Source: BOG-931 sp963781725
GTDB taxonomy: Bacteria > Pseudomonadota > Alphaproteobacteria > Rhizobiales > Xanthobacteraceae
DNA length: 64,000 nucleotides
Direction of reading: 5' to 3'
Assembly (NCBI GenBank): GCA_963781725.1
Contig: CAWAGV010000002.1
Coordinates: forward strand, 372,001 to 436,000
Positions 8,221 to 16,383 of this stretch are shown piece after piece; within the stretch, counting starts at the first letter, position 1, and the number at the start of each line of letters is the position of its first letter. The notes below the pieces were generated by a model that was not told the DNA's origin, ran no database searches, and saw only the letters and a program-made list of their open reading frames with translations. The position numbers were made by a program, and so were the translations under genes.

Positions 8221-8961
8221 ATGGCCCGCAGGCCCGCCCGCAGATCGCCGCCGAAGTCAGCACGCGCCGCTCCGAGGCCAGCTTCGTCGGCAGCATCGAC
8301 AGAGCGCGACAAGATCATCGCCGGTTTTTTGTCGCTGCTCGCCGAAAAGCCGATTGAGCGGATCGGCCTCGCCGATATTGCCACGGAGGCCGGCGTATCG
8401 CTCGCCGCGTTGCGCGACGAATTTTCCTCCCCGCTGGCGATCTACTCCGCTCACGTCAAATCGATAGATCGCGCCGTGCTGACGGCCGACCTGAGCGACA
8501 CGGCCGAAGAGCCGCCGCGCGAGCGGCTGTTCGATGTGCTGATGCGCCGGCTGGACGCGATGGCGCCGCACCGCGAGGCGGTGCGTTCGCTGCTGCGCTC
8601 GGCCATGCGCAATCCGCCGCTGGCTTTGGCGCTCAATCGCTTCGCCGTTCGCTCACAGCAGTGGATGCTGACCGCCGCCGGTATCAGTGCATCAGGGCCG
8701 CAAGGCATGGTGCGGGCCCAAGGTCTTGCATTGCTGTTCGGTTCGGTGGTGCGGCAGTGGACCCGGGATGATGACGATGGGCTGGCGCGCACGATGGCCG
8801 CTCTCGACCGTGCGCTGGCGCGTGGCCAGCGCTTCTCGGGCTTCCTTGACGATCTGAGCCATATTCCGTCGCGGCTCTGTCGCTTGCGGCCGAGGCGCCG
8901 GCACAGGCGCCACGATAGCGGTCACGACGATACCGGCGACGAGGAATCCGCGACGGCGTAA
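8221..8961 (+). CDS. TetR/AcrR-type transcriptional regulator
   Basis: A 246-residue protein with a basic, low-complexity N-terminal leader (about 30 residues). It is followed by a TetR-type helix-turn-helix: ERDKIIAGFLSLLAEKP, then RIGLADIATEAGVSLAALRDEF. The rest is helical and would be the ligand/dimerisation domain. The C-terminus is unusual, with an Arg/His-rich segment (about residues 219-231) and an acidic end DDTGDEESATA. The ATG has a good site, CAGGAG, about 8 bases upstream. No divergent target gene is adjacent, so the regulated genes are unknown. It is transcribed after proC, with a 144-bp gap that argues for its own promoter. Confidence 0.78.
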   Translation: MARRPARRSPPKSARAAPRPASSAASTERDKIIAGFLSLLAEKPIERIGLADIATEAGVSLAALRDEFSSPLAIYSAHVKSIDRAVLTADLSDTAEEPPRERLFDVLMRRLDAMAPHREAVRSLLRSAMRNPPLALALNRFAVRSQQWMLTAAGISASGPQGMVRAQGLALLFGSVVRQWTRDDDDGLARTMAALDRALARGQRFSGFLDDLSHIPSRLCRLRPRRRHRRHDSGHDDTGDEESATA

Positions 8962-9082
8962 TCCCTTGCCCGATTATCCACAGGGCTTGCCTGCCCCGGT
9001 CCTGTGCTCGCCAAGTCTCGCTGCCTGCTGGAGAATTCCAAGCCCACCCGGATTAGCGAAAAGCTAGCCAAACTCGCAAAGA

Positions 9083-9097
9083 TTAGAATTCTTATAA
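9083..9097. promoter_or_regulatory. Irr-like (ICE) operator upstream of bfd
   Basis: TTAGAATTCTTATAA is an imperfect inverted repeat (TTAGAA-N3-TTATAA) in an AT-rich promoter region 79 bp before the bfd start. It closely resembles the iron control element TTAGAA-N3-TTCTAA bound by Irr in Rhizobiales. An almost identical copy precedes bfr at 9466. Irr represses iron-storage or heme functions according to iron/heme status; which direction applies here is inferred from the neighbours only. Confidence 0.65.
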
Positions 9098-9175
9098 ACT
9101 ATTGATTTCATTTGCAAAGTTAGACTTCGCAGGGTACTGGTTTCATATCGAACCAATCGCCGCCGGGCCGTCCCG

Positions 9176-9391
9176 ATGATTGTCTGCTCGTGTAACGTGT
9201 TTTCTGACCACGACGTCCGTGGCGCGCTCTCGGCAAGCGAGGCCTCTCCGCGGACGACTTGCCAAGTTTATCATTGCCTTGGTTGCAGCGCTCAATGCGG
9301 CCGCTGTGCGCGCACAATCCGCCGCATCATGAACGAGGCGCTGGCGGCTTCCGACGCGACGGCCGCCCCAAGCGACGCCGCCACCTCCTGA
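9176..9391 (+). CDS. bfd: Bacterioferritin-associated ferredoxin
   Basis: A 71-residue (2Fe-2S) protein of the Bfd type. Cysteines at residues 4 and 6 (VCSCN) and 41 and 44 (AQCGRC) fit the C-x-C...C-x2-C ligand set of Bfd; additional cysteines lie at 29, 34 and 37. In E. coli and Pseudomonas, Bfd donates electrons to heme-containing bacterioferritin to release stored iron. The adjacent downstream gene is bfr, which supports that role. The gene has its own Irr-like box upstream, so expression probably follows iron supply. The C-terminal 20 residues are Ala/Ser/Asp-rich and poorly conserved. Confidence 0.92.
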   Translation: MIVCSCNVFSDHDVRGALSASEASPRTTCQVYHCLGCSAQCGRCARTIRRIMNEALAASDATAAPSDAATS

Positions 9392-9465
9392 ATCCCCTGT
9401 TCGCCAAGAACTTGGCCCGTCCCGTAGCCTGTCTGTCTATCCACACCGGCAGCTATCGCCCTAGC

Positions 9466-9480
9466 TTAGAATTGTTATAA
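9466..9480. promoter_or_regulatory. Irr-like (ICE) operator upstream of bfr
   Basis: TTAGAATTGTTATAA matches the box upstream of bfd at 14 of 15 bases and lies 56 bp before the bfr ATG. It is a TTAGAA-N3-TTATAA imperfect palindrome typical of Irr targets in Rhizobiales. Finding the same element before both members of the iron store/release pair makes chance unlikely. Confidence 0.68.
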
Positions 9481-9535
9481 TCAAGCGAACTTTCAACTTG
9501 GCGCGGCGTTATCCGCCCGTTGCTGGAGCATTGTC

Positions 9536-10024
9536 ATGAAGGGTGAGCCTGGGGTCCTCGACTATCTCAACAAGGGACTGCGGCACGAGCTGACGGCGAT
9601 CAATCAGTATTGGCTGCACTACCGTTTGCTCGGCAATTGGGGCTATCAGGCGCTCGCCAAGCAGTGGCGCAAGGAATCGATCGAGGAGATGCAGCACGCC
9701 GACAAGCTTGTTGACCGCATCATCTTTCTCGACGGCTTTCCCAACATGCAGGTGCTCGATCCGCTGCATATCGGACAGAATGTGAAAGAGGTCCTGGACT
9801 GCGACCTCGCGGCTGAAAATTCGGCGCGCGCGCTCTACCAGGAGGCCGCCACGCATTGCCACGCGGTCAAGGACTACGTGACCCGCGACCTGTTCGAGCA
9901 ATTGATGCACGACGAGGAGGAGCACATCGACTTCCTCGAGACGCAGCTTGATCTGGTCGCCAAGCTCGGTGTCCAGCTCTACGCGCAGCATCACATCGGC
10001 GAACTCGACGAGAAAGAAGACTGA
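9536..10024 (+). CDS. bfr: Bacterioferritin
   Basis: A 162-residue heme-containing ferritin that stores iron as a mineral inside a 24-subunit shell. All ferroxidase ligands are visible at family positions: E18, E51, H54, E94, E127 and H130. The heme-ligating methionine is M52 in SIEEMQHAD, so this is a true bacterioferritin rather than a Dps or plain ferritin. The start ATG at 9536 gives MKGEPGVLDYLNKGLRHELT, as in the family. It follows bfd by 144 bp with a separate Irr-like operator, so the two genes are probably co-regulated but separately transcribed. Confidence 0.97.
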   Translation: MKGEPGVLDYLNKGLRHELTAINQYWLHYRLLGNWGYQALAKQWRKESIEEMQHADKLVDRIIFLDGFPNMQVLDPLHIGQNVKEVLDCDLAAENSARALYQEAATHCHAVKDYVTRDLFEQLMHDEEEHIDFLETQLDLVAKLGVQLYAQHHIGELDEKED

Positions 10025-10180
10025 GGCTGCACGCCTCGCCGCCGGATCGGCGGCCGCCGGTCATTAACAAACTCTTACCCGAGTTCCATCCGCACGATCA
10101 TCCGCCGCGGCTCTTCGGGCGTGCGCGGCGACGAGCCGCGCGCGCGACCATCCTCATTTCGCGCCAGGTTAATGATCGCG

Positions 10181-10199
10181 GTTAAGAGTTAAGGTTAAG
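10181..10199. repeat. Tandem TTAAG repeats before the outer-membrane protein gene
   Basis: GTTAAGAGTTAAGGTTAAG holds three close TTAA(G) units, with a fourth TTAA at 10169-10172, about 90-120 bp upstream of the 10290 start. It may be part of the promoter or a regulator site. Spacing does not match the CtrA consensus (TTAA-N7-TTAA). Confidence 0.4.
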
Positions 10200-10289
10200 A
10201 CCCGTTTAAATATTTACTGCCACTCTTCGTCCGGGTTCAACGAGGGCGGACCGCGCGCAGCGTGGCTCGTCCCAGCAAAGGACGAAGCC

Positions 10290-11154
10290 ATGGTCAGCGT
10301 AAGGCTTTTGATCACTACCGCCGTAGCGAGCATGTTGGCGAACGCCGCATTCGCCGCGGATATGTCGATGCCTCCCCTCGCACCGCCCCCGGCGTATCAG
10401 CCGCCGCCGATGATGTATGCGCCGCAGCCTCAGGTCGTAGCGCAGCCGGTCGGCGGCTGGTATCTGCGCGGCGATATCGGTATCGGCATTACCAGCAACG
10501 CCAGCCTCGAATTCCTGCAAAATCCGCTGAACACCAGCAATTTCGCCTTCCACAACACGTCGTTGGGCGACACGACCTTTTTCAGCGCGGGCGTCGGCTA
10601 CGAGTTCAATAATTGGCTTCGTTTCGATGTCACCGGCGAATATCGCACGAAGTCTGCGCTCAATGCTTTCGGCATGTACACTCTCGGCGGCGGGACATTC
10701 CTCGATACCTATCAAGGCTTCTTGAAATCGACGATATTCCTCGCCAACGGCTACATCGACCTCGGCACCTGGAACTGCCTGACGCCGTTCATCGGCGCCG
10801 GCGCGGGCGTCGCGTACAACACGCTCAACGATTTCGTCGATGTCGGCGTCCCAACGGCTGGCAGCGGGGTCGGCCGCAACAGCAGCAATTTCAATTTTGC
10901 CTGGGCTCTCCACGCCGGCGTTTCGTATGCAGTGACGCAGAATTTCTCGGTGGAACTTGCCTACCGCTACCTCAATTACGGCTCGGTCACCGATACGATC
11001 GACTGTACCGGCGGCTGCAACCCCGACTCCTACAAGCTGAAGAGTTCTCAGCTCGAACGACCTGATGCTCGGCGTCCGCTGGCGGTTCCCGGTCGAATAC
11101 CTGCAGCCGCAATACCAGCCGCCGCCGCAATATCCGCTCTCGACCCGCGGCTGA
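10290..11154 (+). CDS. Outer-membrane beta-barrel protein (Omp25/RopB-like), apparent +1 frameshift near 3' end
   Basis: Encodes a Sec signal peptide (MVSVRLLITTAVASMLANAAFAAD, cleavage after AFA). A Pro/Gln-rich linker and an eight-stranded-type barrel follow (GGWYLRGDIGIG, FFSAGVGYEFNNWLRFDVTGEY, LTPFIGAGAGVAYN, WALHAGVSYAVTQNFSVELAYRYLNYG). After residue ~252 the reading frame shifts. The uncorrected frame runs on to 11249 with non-barrel sequence. The +1 frame from about 11050 reads SSNDLMLGVRWRFPVEY and then a Pro/Gln-rich end with a stop at 11152-11154, exactly the expected last strand. The strong terminator at 11184 lies after the restored stop but inside the uncorrected frame. One extra base between 11043 and 11049 (AGTTCTC) explains it. 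Sequencing error and real mutation cannot be separated here. Confidence 0.85.
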
Positions 11155-11183
11155 TAAACCAGGCGCACTCTTCTCGAAATGTG

Positions 11184-11214
11184 AACGGCGCGGGCAACCG
11201 CGCCGTTTTGTTTT
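11184..11214 (+). terminator. Rho-independent terminator
   Basis: AACGGCGCGG (11184-11193) pairs perfectly with CCGCGCCGTT (11198-11207) around a GCAA tetraloop, followed by TTGTTTT (11208-11214). It is a 10-bp GC-rich stem placed 29 bp after the restored stop codon of the first outer-membrane protein gene. Confidence 0.88.
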
Positions 11215-11324
11215 GGGCCGTTGCCACGGCCATCTGCGCCGCAAGCTAACGCTCCATTAAGGTTAATGCCGGATGATTACGTGCGTTTGGCCGCTTCGGG
11301 CGGTCAAAGGGACGGAGTTGTTCG

Positions 11325-12164
11325 ATGCGTTCGGTGATTTGTGCTGTTGCGCTGCTGGCATTGCCGACCAGCGCCTTTGCGGGCGACTTCGACATTCTGC
11401 GCGGCACCGTGCCGACCTACAAATGGTCCGGTTTCTACGGCGGCGCCCAGGGCGGCTTTTCCAACAGCACCATCAAATTCGGGACCGCGGCGAGCTCGCA
11501 ACTCGCCTTCCTGCTGCGTGGCCTGGCGATCGAACAGGACGAGCAGATTTCAAGCTGGAACGTTATGGGCACGCACACCACGAGCAGCCCCGGCTTCGGT
11601 GGCTTCGTCGGCTACAATATGGAGTGGGAAAATCTCATCGTCGGCGTAGAGGCAAACTACAATCACCTCTCCCTGTCGCAGACCGCGGGGAGTTCGCTCT
11701 CGCGCAGCTTCACGGACAGCACGGCGCTGCCGCCTGGCCATAACTTCTTTTACGACGTGACCGTCGGCGGATCGGCTTCGATCCACATCACGGACATTGC
11801 CACGTTCCGTGCCCGTGCCGGCATCGAGGAAGGCTGTTTCCTTCCCTACGCCTTCGCTGGCCTGGCGGTGGCGCGCGCCAACACCTCGACCGCGGCGTCA
11901 CTCGGTTACACTTTTCAGGATTTTCCGGACTCCGAGACCCCGCCGCTTGCGCCGCTCCCCTCCGGGTCCTTCGGACCAATTTCTACGTCCAACGCTCAGA
12001 GCAACGCCATCGGCTATGGCGTGGCCACGGGTTTGGGCGTCGACGTCGGCTTGCTGCCCAATGTGTTCGTGCGCGGCGAACTGGAATACGTCTATCTGGC
12101 GCCGATCAACGGCATTCAAGCTTCGATCGCATCCGTGCGGCTCGGCGCCGGCCTGAAATTCTAA
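11325..12164 (+). CDS. Outer-membrane beta-barrel protein
   Basis: A 279-residue protein with a clear signal peptide (MRSVICAVALLALPTSAFAGDF). It is followed by a barrel that begins KWSGFYGGAQGGFSNS, the motif typical of Rhizobiales small outer-membrane proteins, and continues with GFGGFVGYNMEWENLIVGVEANY. It ends RLGAGLKF, with the terminal phenylalanine expected for BAM-dependent insertion. It is probably a surface or structural porin-like protein; the substrate is unknown. It lies 110 bp after the terminator of the preceding paralogous-type gene, so it has its own promoter. Confidence 0.85.
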   Translation: MRSVICAVALLALPTSAFAGDFDILRGTVPTYKWSGFYGGAQGGFSNSTIKFGTAASSQLAFLLRGLAIEQDEQISSWNVMGTHTTSSPGFGGFVGYNMEWENLIVGVEANYNHLSLSQTAGSSLSRSFTDSTALPPGHNFFYDVTVGGSASIHITDIATFRARAGIEEGCFLPYAFAGLAVARANTSTAASLGYTFQDFPDSETPPLAPLPSGSFGPISTSNAQSNAIGYGVATGLGVDVGLLPNVFVRGELEYVYLAPINGIQASIASVRLGAGLKF

Positions 12165-12258
12165 AAATAATTTCTACAGATATCGCAGCCGCTTCGCGGA
12201 TTTGCGCACACGCCGCTTGACTGCGCGGCTTTCGCTCCTTAATTCCGACGGCGGGACA

Positions 12259-12295
12259 CCCCTCCCCAACGAGGGGCAGCTATCTGGAAGGATAG
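12259..12295 (+). ncRNA. Two-hairpin serC leader (candidate serC RNA motif)
   Basis: Directly before serC are two stem-loops. CCCCTC (12259-12264) pairs with GAGGGG (12271-12276) around a 6-nt loop. CTATC (12280-12284) pairs with GATAG (12291-12295). The Shine-Dalgarno-like GGAAGGA (12286-12292) is in the loop and stem of the second hairpin, three bases from the ATG. Compact conserved leaders upstream of serC are known in Alphaproteobacteria (serC motif), but I could not run a covariance search, so the match is by position and shape only. Confidence 0.5.
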
Positions 12296-12298
12296 ATC

Positions 12299-13471
12299 AT
12301 GACTGTTGCTACGCCCGTAGTGCGGCCGCGCGTGCCGCATTTTTCATCCGGCCCCTGTGCCAAGCGCCCCGGCTGGACCTCCCAAGCCCTTTCTGACGCG
12401 TTTCTCGGACGCTCGCACCGCTCGAAGCCTGGCAAGGCCAAGCTCAAGCGCGCCATCGACCTCACCCGCGAGGTGTTACAGGTGCCGGCCGACTATCGCA
12501 TCGGCATCGTCCCGGCGTCGGATACCGGCGCGGTCGAGATGGCGTTGTGGTCGCTGCTGGGAGCGCGCCCGATCACCATGCTGGCATGGGAATCCTTCGG
12601 CGAAGGCTGGGTGAGCGACGTTGCCAAGGAACTCCAGCTCAAGGATGTCACGCTGATACGGGCGCCCTACGGCGAATTGCCCGACCTCAGCAAGGTCGAT
12701 CCGGCCAGCGATATCGTGTTCACCTGGAACGGCACCACCTCAGGCGTGCGCGTGCCGAATGCCTACTGGATCAAGGCCGATCGCGCCGGGCTGACGATTT
12801 GCGACGCCACCTCGGCGGCGTTTGCACAGCCGCTCGACTGGCCGAAGCTCGATGTCGTGACGTTCTCCTGGCAGAAGGCGCTGGGCGGCGAAGCCGCGCA
12901 TGGCATGCTGATTCTGTCGCCGCGCGCGGTCGCCCGGCTCGAAAGCTACTCGCCGCCGTGGCCGCTGCCGAAAATCTTCCGGATGACCAAGGGCGGCAAG
13001 CTCAACGAAGCCATCTTTGTTGGCGAGACCATCAACACGCCGTCAATGCTGTGCCTCGAGGATTATCTCGACGCGCTCGAATGGGCGAAGTCGGTCGGCG
13101 GGCTGCCTGCGCTTCAGGCTCGCGCCGACGCCAACACCAGGGTCATCTCCGATTGGGTGGCGCGCGCGCCGTGGATCGACTTTCTGGCGCGCGAACCGGC
13201 GCAACGCTCCAACACGTCGGTTTGCCTGAAGGTCGTCGACCCCGCGGTGACCAGGCTCGCTCCGGATGCACAGGCCGCCTTTGTCAAAGGCCTTGCGGCG
13301 GCGCTCGATAAAGAGGGCGTCGCCTATGACATCGATGCCTATCGTGACGCTCCGTCAGGATTGCGGATCTGGTGCGGCTCGACGATCGAACGTTCTGACG
13401 TCGAGGCACTCGTGCTCTGGCTCGATTGGGCCTACGCCAAGGCGAAAGACGCCTTGGCGAAGGCCGCGTGA
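12299..13471 (+). CDS. serC: Phosphoserine aminotransferase
   Basis: A 390-residue PLP enzyme (class V aminotransferase fold) that transfers an amino group from glutamate to 3-phosphohydroxypyruvate in serine synthesis; related enzymes also act in pyridoxal phosphate synthesis. The N-terminus PHFSSGPCAKRPGWT holds the SSGP motif. The PLP lysine is K193 in TFSWQKALGGE, with D169 in CDATSAAF as the pyridinium-nitrogen partner. The sequence belongs to the long alphaproteobacterial SerC type. It is translated directly before serA (13492), so the first two serine-synthesis steps form one operon. A hairpin leader overlaps its ribosome-binding site. Confidence 0.96.
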   Translation: MTVATPVVRPRVPHFSSGPCAKRPGWTSQALSDAFLGRSHRSKPGKAKLKRAIDLTREVLQVPADYRIGIVPASDTGAVEMALWSLLGARPITMLAWESFGEGWVSDVAKELQLKDVTLIRAPYGELPDLSKVDPASDIVFTWNGTTSGVRVPNAYWIKADRAGLTICDATSAAFAQPLDWPKLDVVTFSWQKALGGEAAHGMLILSPRAVARLESYSPPWPLPKIFRMTKGGKLNEAIFVGETINTPSMLCLEDYLDALEWAKSVGGLPALQARADANTRVISDWVARAPWIDFLAREPAQRSNTSVCLKVVDPAVTRLAPDAQAAFVKGLAAALDKEGVAYDIDAYRDAPSGLRIWCGSTIERSDVEALVLWLDWAYAKAKDALAKAA

Positions 13472-13491
13472 GTCTGGCCAGGAAACCGAAC

Positions 13492-15078
13492 ATGGCACCC
13501 AAAGTCCTGATCTCCGACGCCCTGTCCGCCGCCGCCGTCCAGATCTTCAAGGATCGCGGCATTGAGGTCGATTTCCAGCCCAATCTCGGCAAGGACAAAG
13601 ACAAGCTCGCCGAGATTATCAACGGCTTCGACGGCCTGGCGATCCGGTCCGCCACCAAAGTCACCGCCAAGCTGCTGGAAAAGACCAAAAGCCTCAAAGT
13701 GATCGGCCGCGCCGGCATCGGCGTCGACAACGTCGATATTCCGGCGGCGACGGCGCGCGGCATCATCGTGATGAATACGCCGTTCGGCAATTCCATCACC
13801 ACCGCCGAGCACGCCATCACGCTGATGCTTTCGCTGGCGCGGCAAATTCCCGAGGCCGATGCTTCGACACGCGCCGGCAAATGGGAAAAGAACAAGTTCC
13901 TCGGCATGGAGATTTTCAGCAAGACGCTCGGCATCATCGGCTGCGGCAATATCGGCTCGATCGTCGCCGATCGGGCGATCGGGTTGAAAATGCGGGTGAT
14001 CGCTTACGATCCCTATTTGTCGGCCGACCGCGCGCTGCAGCTCGGCGTCGAGAAAGTCGAGCTCGACGCGCTGTGGCGCCGGGCCGATATCATCACCCTG
14101 CACACGCCGCTGACCGACAACACCCGCGCCATCATCAATGCCAAGACGCTCGCATCGATGAAAAAAGGCGTGCGGCTGATCAATTGCGCCCGCGGCGAGC
14201 TCGTCGACGAAGCCGCGCTGTGCGAAGCGCTGAAATCCGGCCATGTCGCCGGCGCCGCCCTCGACGTCTTCCGCGAAGAGCCGGCAACGCAAAGCTGCCT
14301 GTTCGGCCTGCCGAACGTCGTCTGCACGCCGCACCTTGGCGCGTCGACGATGGAGGCGCAGGAGAACGTCGCGTTGCAGGTTGCCGAGCAGATGTCGGAT
14401 TACCTGCTGCGCGGCGCGATCACCAACGCCATCAACTTTCCCTCGATCAGCGCGGAAGAGGCTCCGAAACTCAAGCCTTTCATCGCGCTTGCGGAAAAGC
14501 TCGGCTCTTTTGCCGGACAGCTCACCGAGACCGGTCTGCACCGCGTGCAGATCACTTACGAAGGTCTGGTGGCGCAGATGAACACCAGGGCGCTCACGTC
14601 CGCGGCCATCGCCGGCTTGCTGCGTCCGATGCTTCAGGACGTCAACGTCGTATCGGCGCCGATCGTCGCCAAGGATCGCGGCATCGTCATCGAGGAGACC
14701 CGGCGCGAGGCGACCGGCGACTATGAAAGCCTGATCACCGTAACAGTGGCAACCGACCGGCAATCGCGGAACGTCTCCGGCACGGTGTTCGCCGACGGCC
14801 GTCCGCGGATCGTCAACATCAAGGGCATCCGCATGGATGCCGAGTTCGGCCCGTCGATGATCTACATCACCAATCTCGACAAGCCGGGCTTTATCGGCAA
14901 GTTTTCGTCGACGCTCGGCGATGCCGGAATCAATATCGCGACGTTCCATGTCGGCCGCCAGGCTCCCGGCGGCGATGCCATCGCGCTGATCGAAATCGAC
15001 GGCGAGCTGTCACCCGACGTACTGGCGAAAGTGCGCGCGCTGCCGCAGGTGCAGCAGGCCAAGCCGCTGCACTTTTGA
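13492..15078 (+). CDS. serA: D-3-phosphoglycerate dehydrogenase
   Basis: A 528-residue long-form SerA that oxidises 3-phosphoglycerate to 3-phosphohydroxypyruvate. The N-terminal substrate/NAD domains show GRAGIGVDNVDIPAATARG, the Rossmann motif LGIIGCGNIGSIVADRA, NCARGELVDEAAL and TPHLGASTMEAQENVA with the catalytic histidine. An intermediate ASB domain and a C-terminal ACT domain (IYITNLDKPGFIGKFSSTLG) follow; ACT domains often bind serine in feedback control. The ATG at 13492, preceded by CAGGAAAC, gives MAPKVLISDALS. A GTG at 13468 overlapping the serC stop is an alternative start adding eight residues. Confidence 0.96.
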   Translation: MAPKVLISDALSAAAVQIFKDRGIEVDFQPNLGKDKDKLAEIINGFDGLAIRSATKVTAKLLEKTKSLKVIGRAGIGVDNVDIPAATARGIIVMNTPFGNSITTAEHAITLMLSLARQIPEADASTRAGKWEKNKFLGMEIFSKTLGIIGCGNIGSIVADRAIGLKMRVIAYDPYLSADRALQLGVEKVELDALWRRADIITLHTPLTDNTRAIINAKTLASMKKGVRLINCARGELVDEAALCEALKSGHVAGAALDVFREEPATQSCLFGLPNVVCTPHLGASTMEAQENVALQVAEQMSDYLLRGAITNAINFPSISAEEAPKLKPFIALAEKLGSFAGQLTETGLHRVQITYEGLVAQMNTRALTSAAIAGLLRPMLQDVNVVSAPIVAKDRGIVIEETRREATGDYESLITVTVATDRQSRNVSGTVFADGRPRIVNIKGIRMDAEFGPSMIYITNLDKPGFIGKFSSTLGDAGINIATFHVGRQAPGGDAIALIEIDGELSPDVLAKVRALPQVQQAKPLHF

Positions 15079-15087
15079 TCGCGACAG

Positions 15088-16038
15088 CTAGCTGCCTGCG
15101 GTCTGGCTCTCCGCCACGCTTTTTCTGGTCGCGACGGTGATGCCGGAGAACACCAGCCCGTATCCGACGGCGTGAAACAGCTCGAAGCGCTCGCCGAGCA
15201 GCACGATGGCCAGCACCGAGCCAAACACCGGAACCAGGTGGATGAACGGCGCCGCGCGGTTGGCGCCGATGAGTTCGATGCCGCGATTGAGGAAGAGGTA
15301 GCCGAGCAGCGACGGGAAAATGCAAATGAATGCAAAGCTGAGCAGGCTCTCGGTATCCAGCACGAACGTGCGGCCGCTTTCGACTTCGAAGACAACGAAC
15401 GGAATGAGGAAGATCGCGCCAACGCCCATCCCGACCGCGAGAAACGACAGCGGGTGGATCGCCGGTCTCTTGCGCAGCATGGCTGCATAGAAACCGTAGA
15501 ACAGCAGCGCGATCACGAACCAGACGTCGCCGCGATTGAAGGCGATGTTGAGCAAAATGGCGAGGCTACCGTGGCAGATGATGACCAGGACGCCGGTCAA
15601 CGATACGCAAATGCCGCAGGCCTGCCGCAGCGTCAGGCGGTCGCCGAACAAAACGAAAGTCCACACCGCGACAAACAACGGCCCGATCGATTGCAGCAGC
15701 AATCCATTGATGGCGGTGGTGTATTGCAGGCCGTAATAGGCCATCGTGTTGTATACGGAAAATCCGGTCACCGAGAGCAACAGCATCATTGCCCAATGCT
15801 TGCGGATCACCGGCCAATCGTGCGCGATATGTCTAGCGGCGAACGGAAGCAGGATCAGCGCGGCGCCCGCCCAACGCACGAAAGCGAGCGTCATCGGCGG
15901 GATGTGGCCGGCGACATAACGGCCGAGAATGGTGTTGCCGGCCCAGAACAGCGAGGTCAGCGACAGCAGCAGATAGGGCTGGTCGAGAAACCAATTGCCT
16001 TTTCGCGCGCTGCTGGCGACGGCCGGCATCCCCGACAT
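15088..16038 (-). CDS. EamA/DMT-family transporter
   Basis: A 316-residue integral membrane protein with about ten hydrophobic segments arranged as two EamA repeats. The first begins LLSLTSLFWAGNTILGRYVA and contains FVRWAGAALILLPFAA. The second begins WFVIALLFYGFYAAMLRKRP and contains FSPSLLGYLFLNRGIELIG-type sequence. Members of this drug/metabolite transporter family usually export amino acids or other small metabolites; the substrate is not predictable here. It is convergent with serA (9 bp between stops), so no operon partner exists. The start at 16036-16038 is preceded by AAGGGAAA on the minus strand; an ATG three codons later is also possible. Confidence 0.88.
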   Translation of the reverse strand: MSGMPAVASSARKGNWFLDQPYLLLSLTSLFWAGNTILGRYVAGHIPPMTLAFVRWAGAALILLPFAARHIAHDWPVIRKHWAMMLLLSVTGFSVYNTMAYYGLQYTTAINGLLLQSIGPLFVAVWTFVLFGDRLTLRQACGICVSLTGVLVIICHGSLAILLNIAFNRGDVWFVIALLFYGFYAAMLRKRPAIHPLSFLAVGMGVGAIFLIPFVVFEVESGRTFVLDTESLLSFAFICIFPSLLGYLFLNRGIELIGANRAAPFIHLVPVFGSVLAIVLLGERFELFHAVGYGLVFSGITVATRKSVAESQTAGS

Positions 16039-16383
16039 GACCGCGATTTCCCTTTTTTCGATGCATCACCCGTCAGCGCAGGAGCTAGCCCGTCAGGCGA
16101 TGAACGACCAGTGCGGATGCCGCATGACTGCGGTCGCCGGCAAAACTGCGACAATCGGCGCAGCCGAAAGCGGGAGGAGCGCCGCAAATGCGGCCTAAAT
16201 CACCTGTCAAGGCCAAGACCGGCTCAAATTTACTGTGAAACCAATAATTTGAGCCCCGGCGAGAGGGGAAAAACAGGCCGCTTTTCCTTGCTTCGCAGGG
16301 CATCATCCATTATCCGGAACAGTCGGCTGCGGCCGGTATCCGATTCATGTGAGCCTTAATCGGCCTCTTGGGGACAGCGCCTC
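16039..16383. other. 345-bp divergent gap between the EamA gene and purA
   Basis: It contains no supported coding frame. Its AT-rich centre carries a perfect 10-bp inverted repeat (16221-16255). The flanks should contain the promoters of both divergent genes. No RNA gene is recognised. Confidence 0.6.
16221..16255. repeat. Perfect 10-bp inverted repeat upstream of purA
   Basis: GGCTCAAATT (16221-16230) and AATTTGAGCC (16246-16255) are exact reverse complements separated by 15 nt. The element lies about 130 bp before the purA start. It could be an operator for a dimeric regulator or an RNA hairpin in a long purA leader. It is not followed by a T-run, so it is not a normal terminator. Confidence 0.6.

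Noticed and set aside
8974..8982. TTATCCACA, a perfect DnaA-box consensus, with a weaker CTATCCACA at 9437-9445.
   Set aside because: Only one good box, no cluster, no AT-rich unwinding element, and no oriC-associated genes nearby. Chance is the simplest explanation; not called an origin.
10038..10054. Hairpin GCCGCC-GGATC-GGCGGC after bfr.
   Set aside because: No T-run follows, and short GC palindromes are common in this DNA, so it is not called a terminator.
10165..10199. Cluster of TTAA motifs upstream of the outer-membrane protein gene, considered as CtrA sites.
   Set aside because: Spacings are 9, 3 and 2 bases, not the 7-base spacing of a CtrA site, so I list it only as a repeat.
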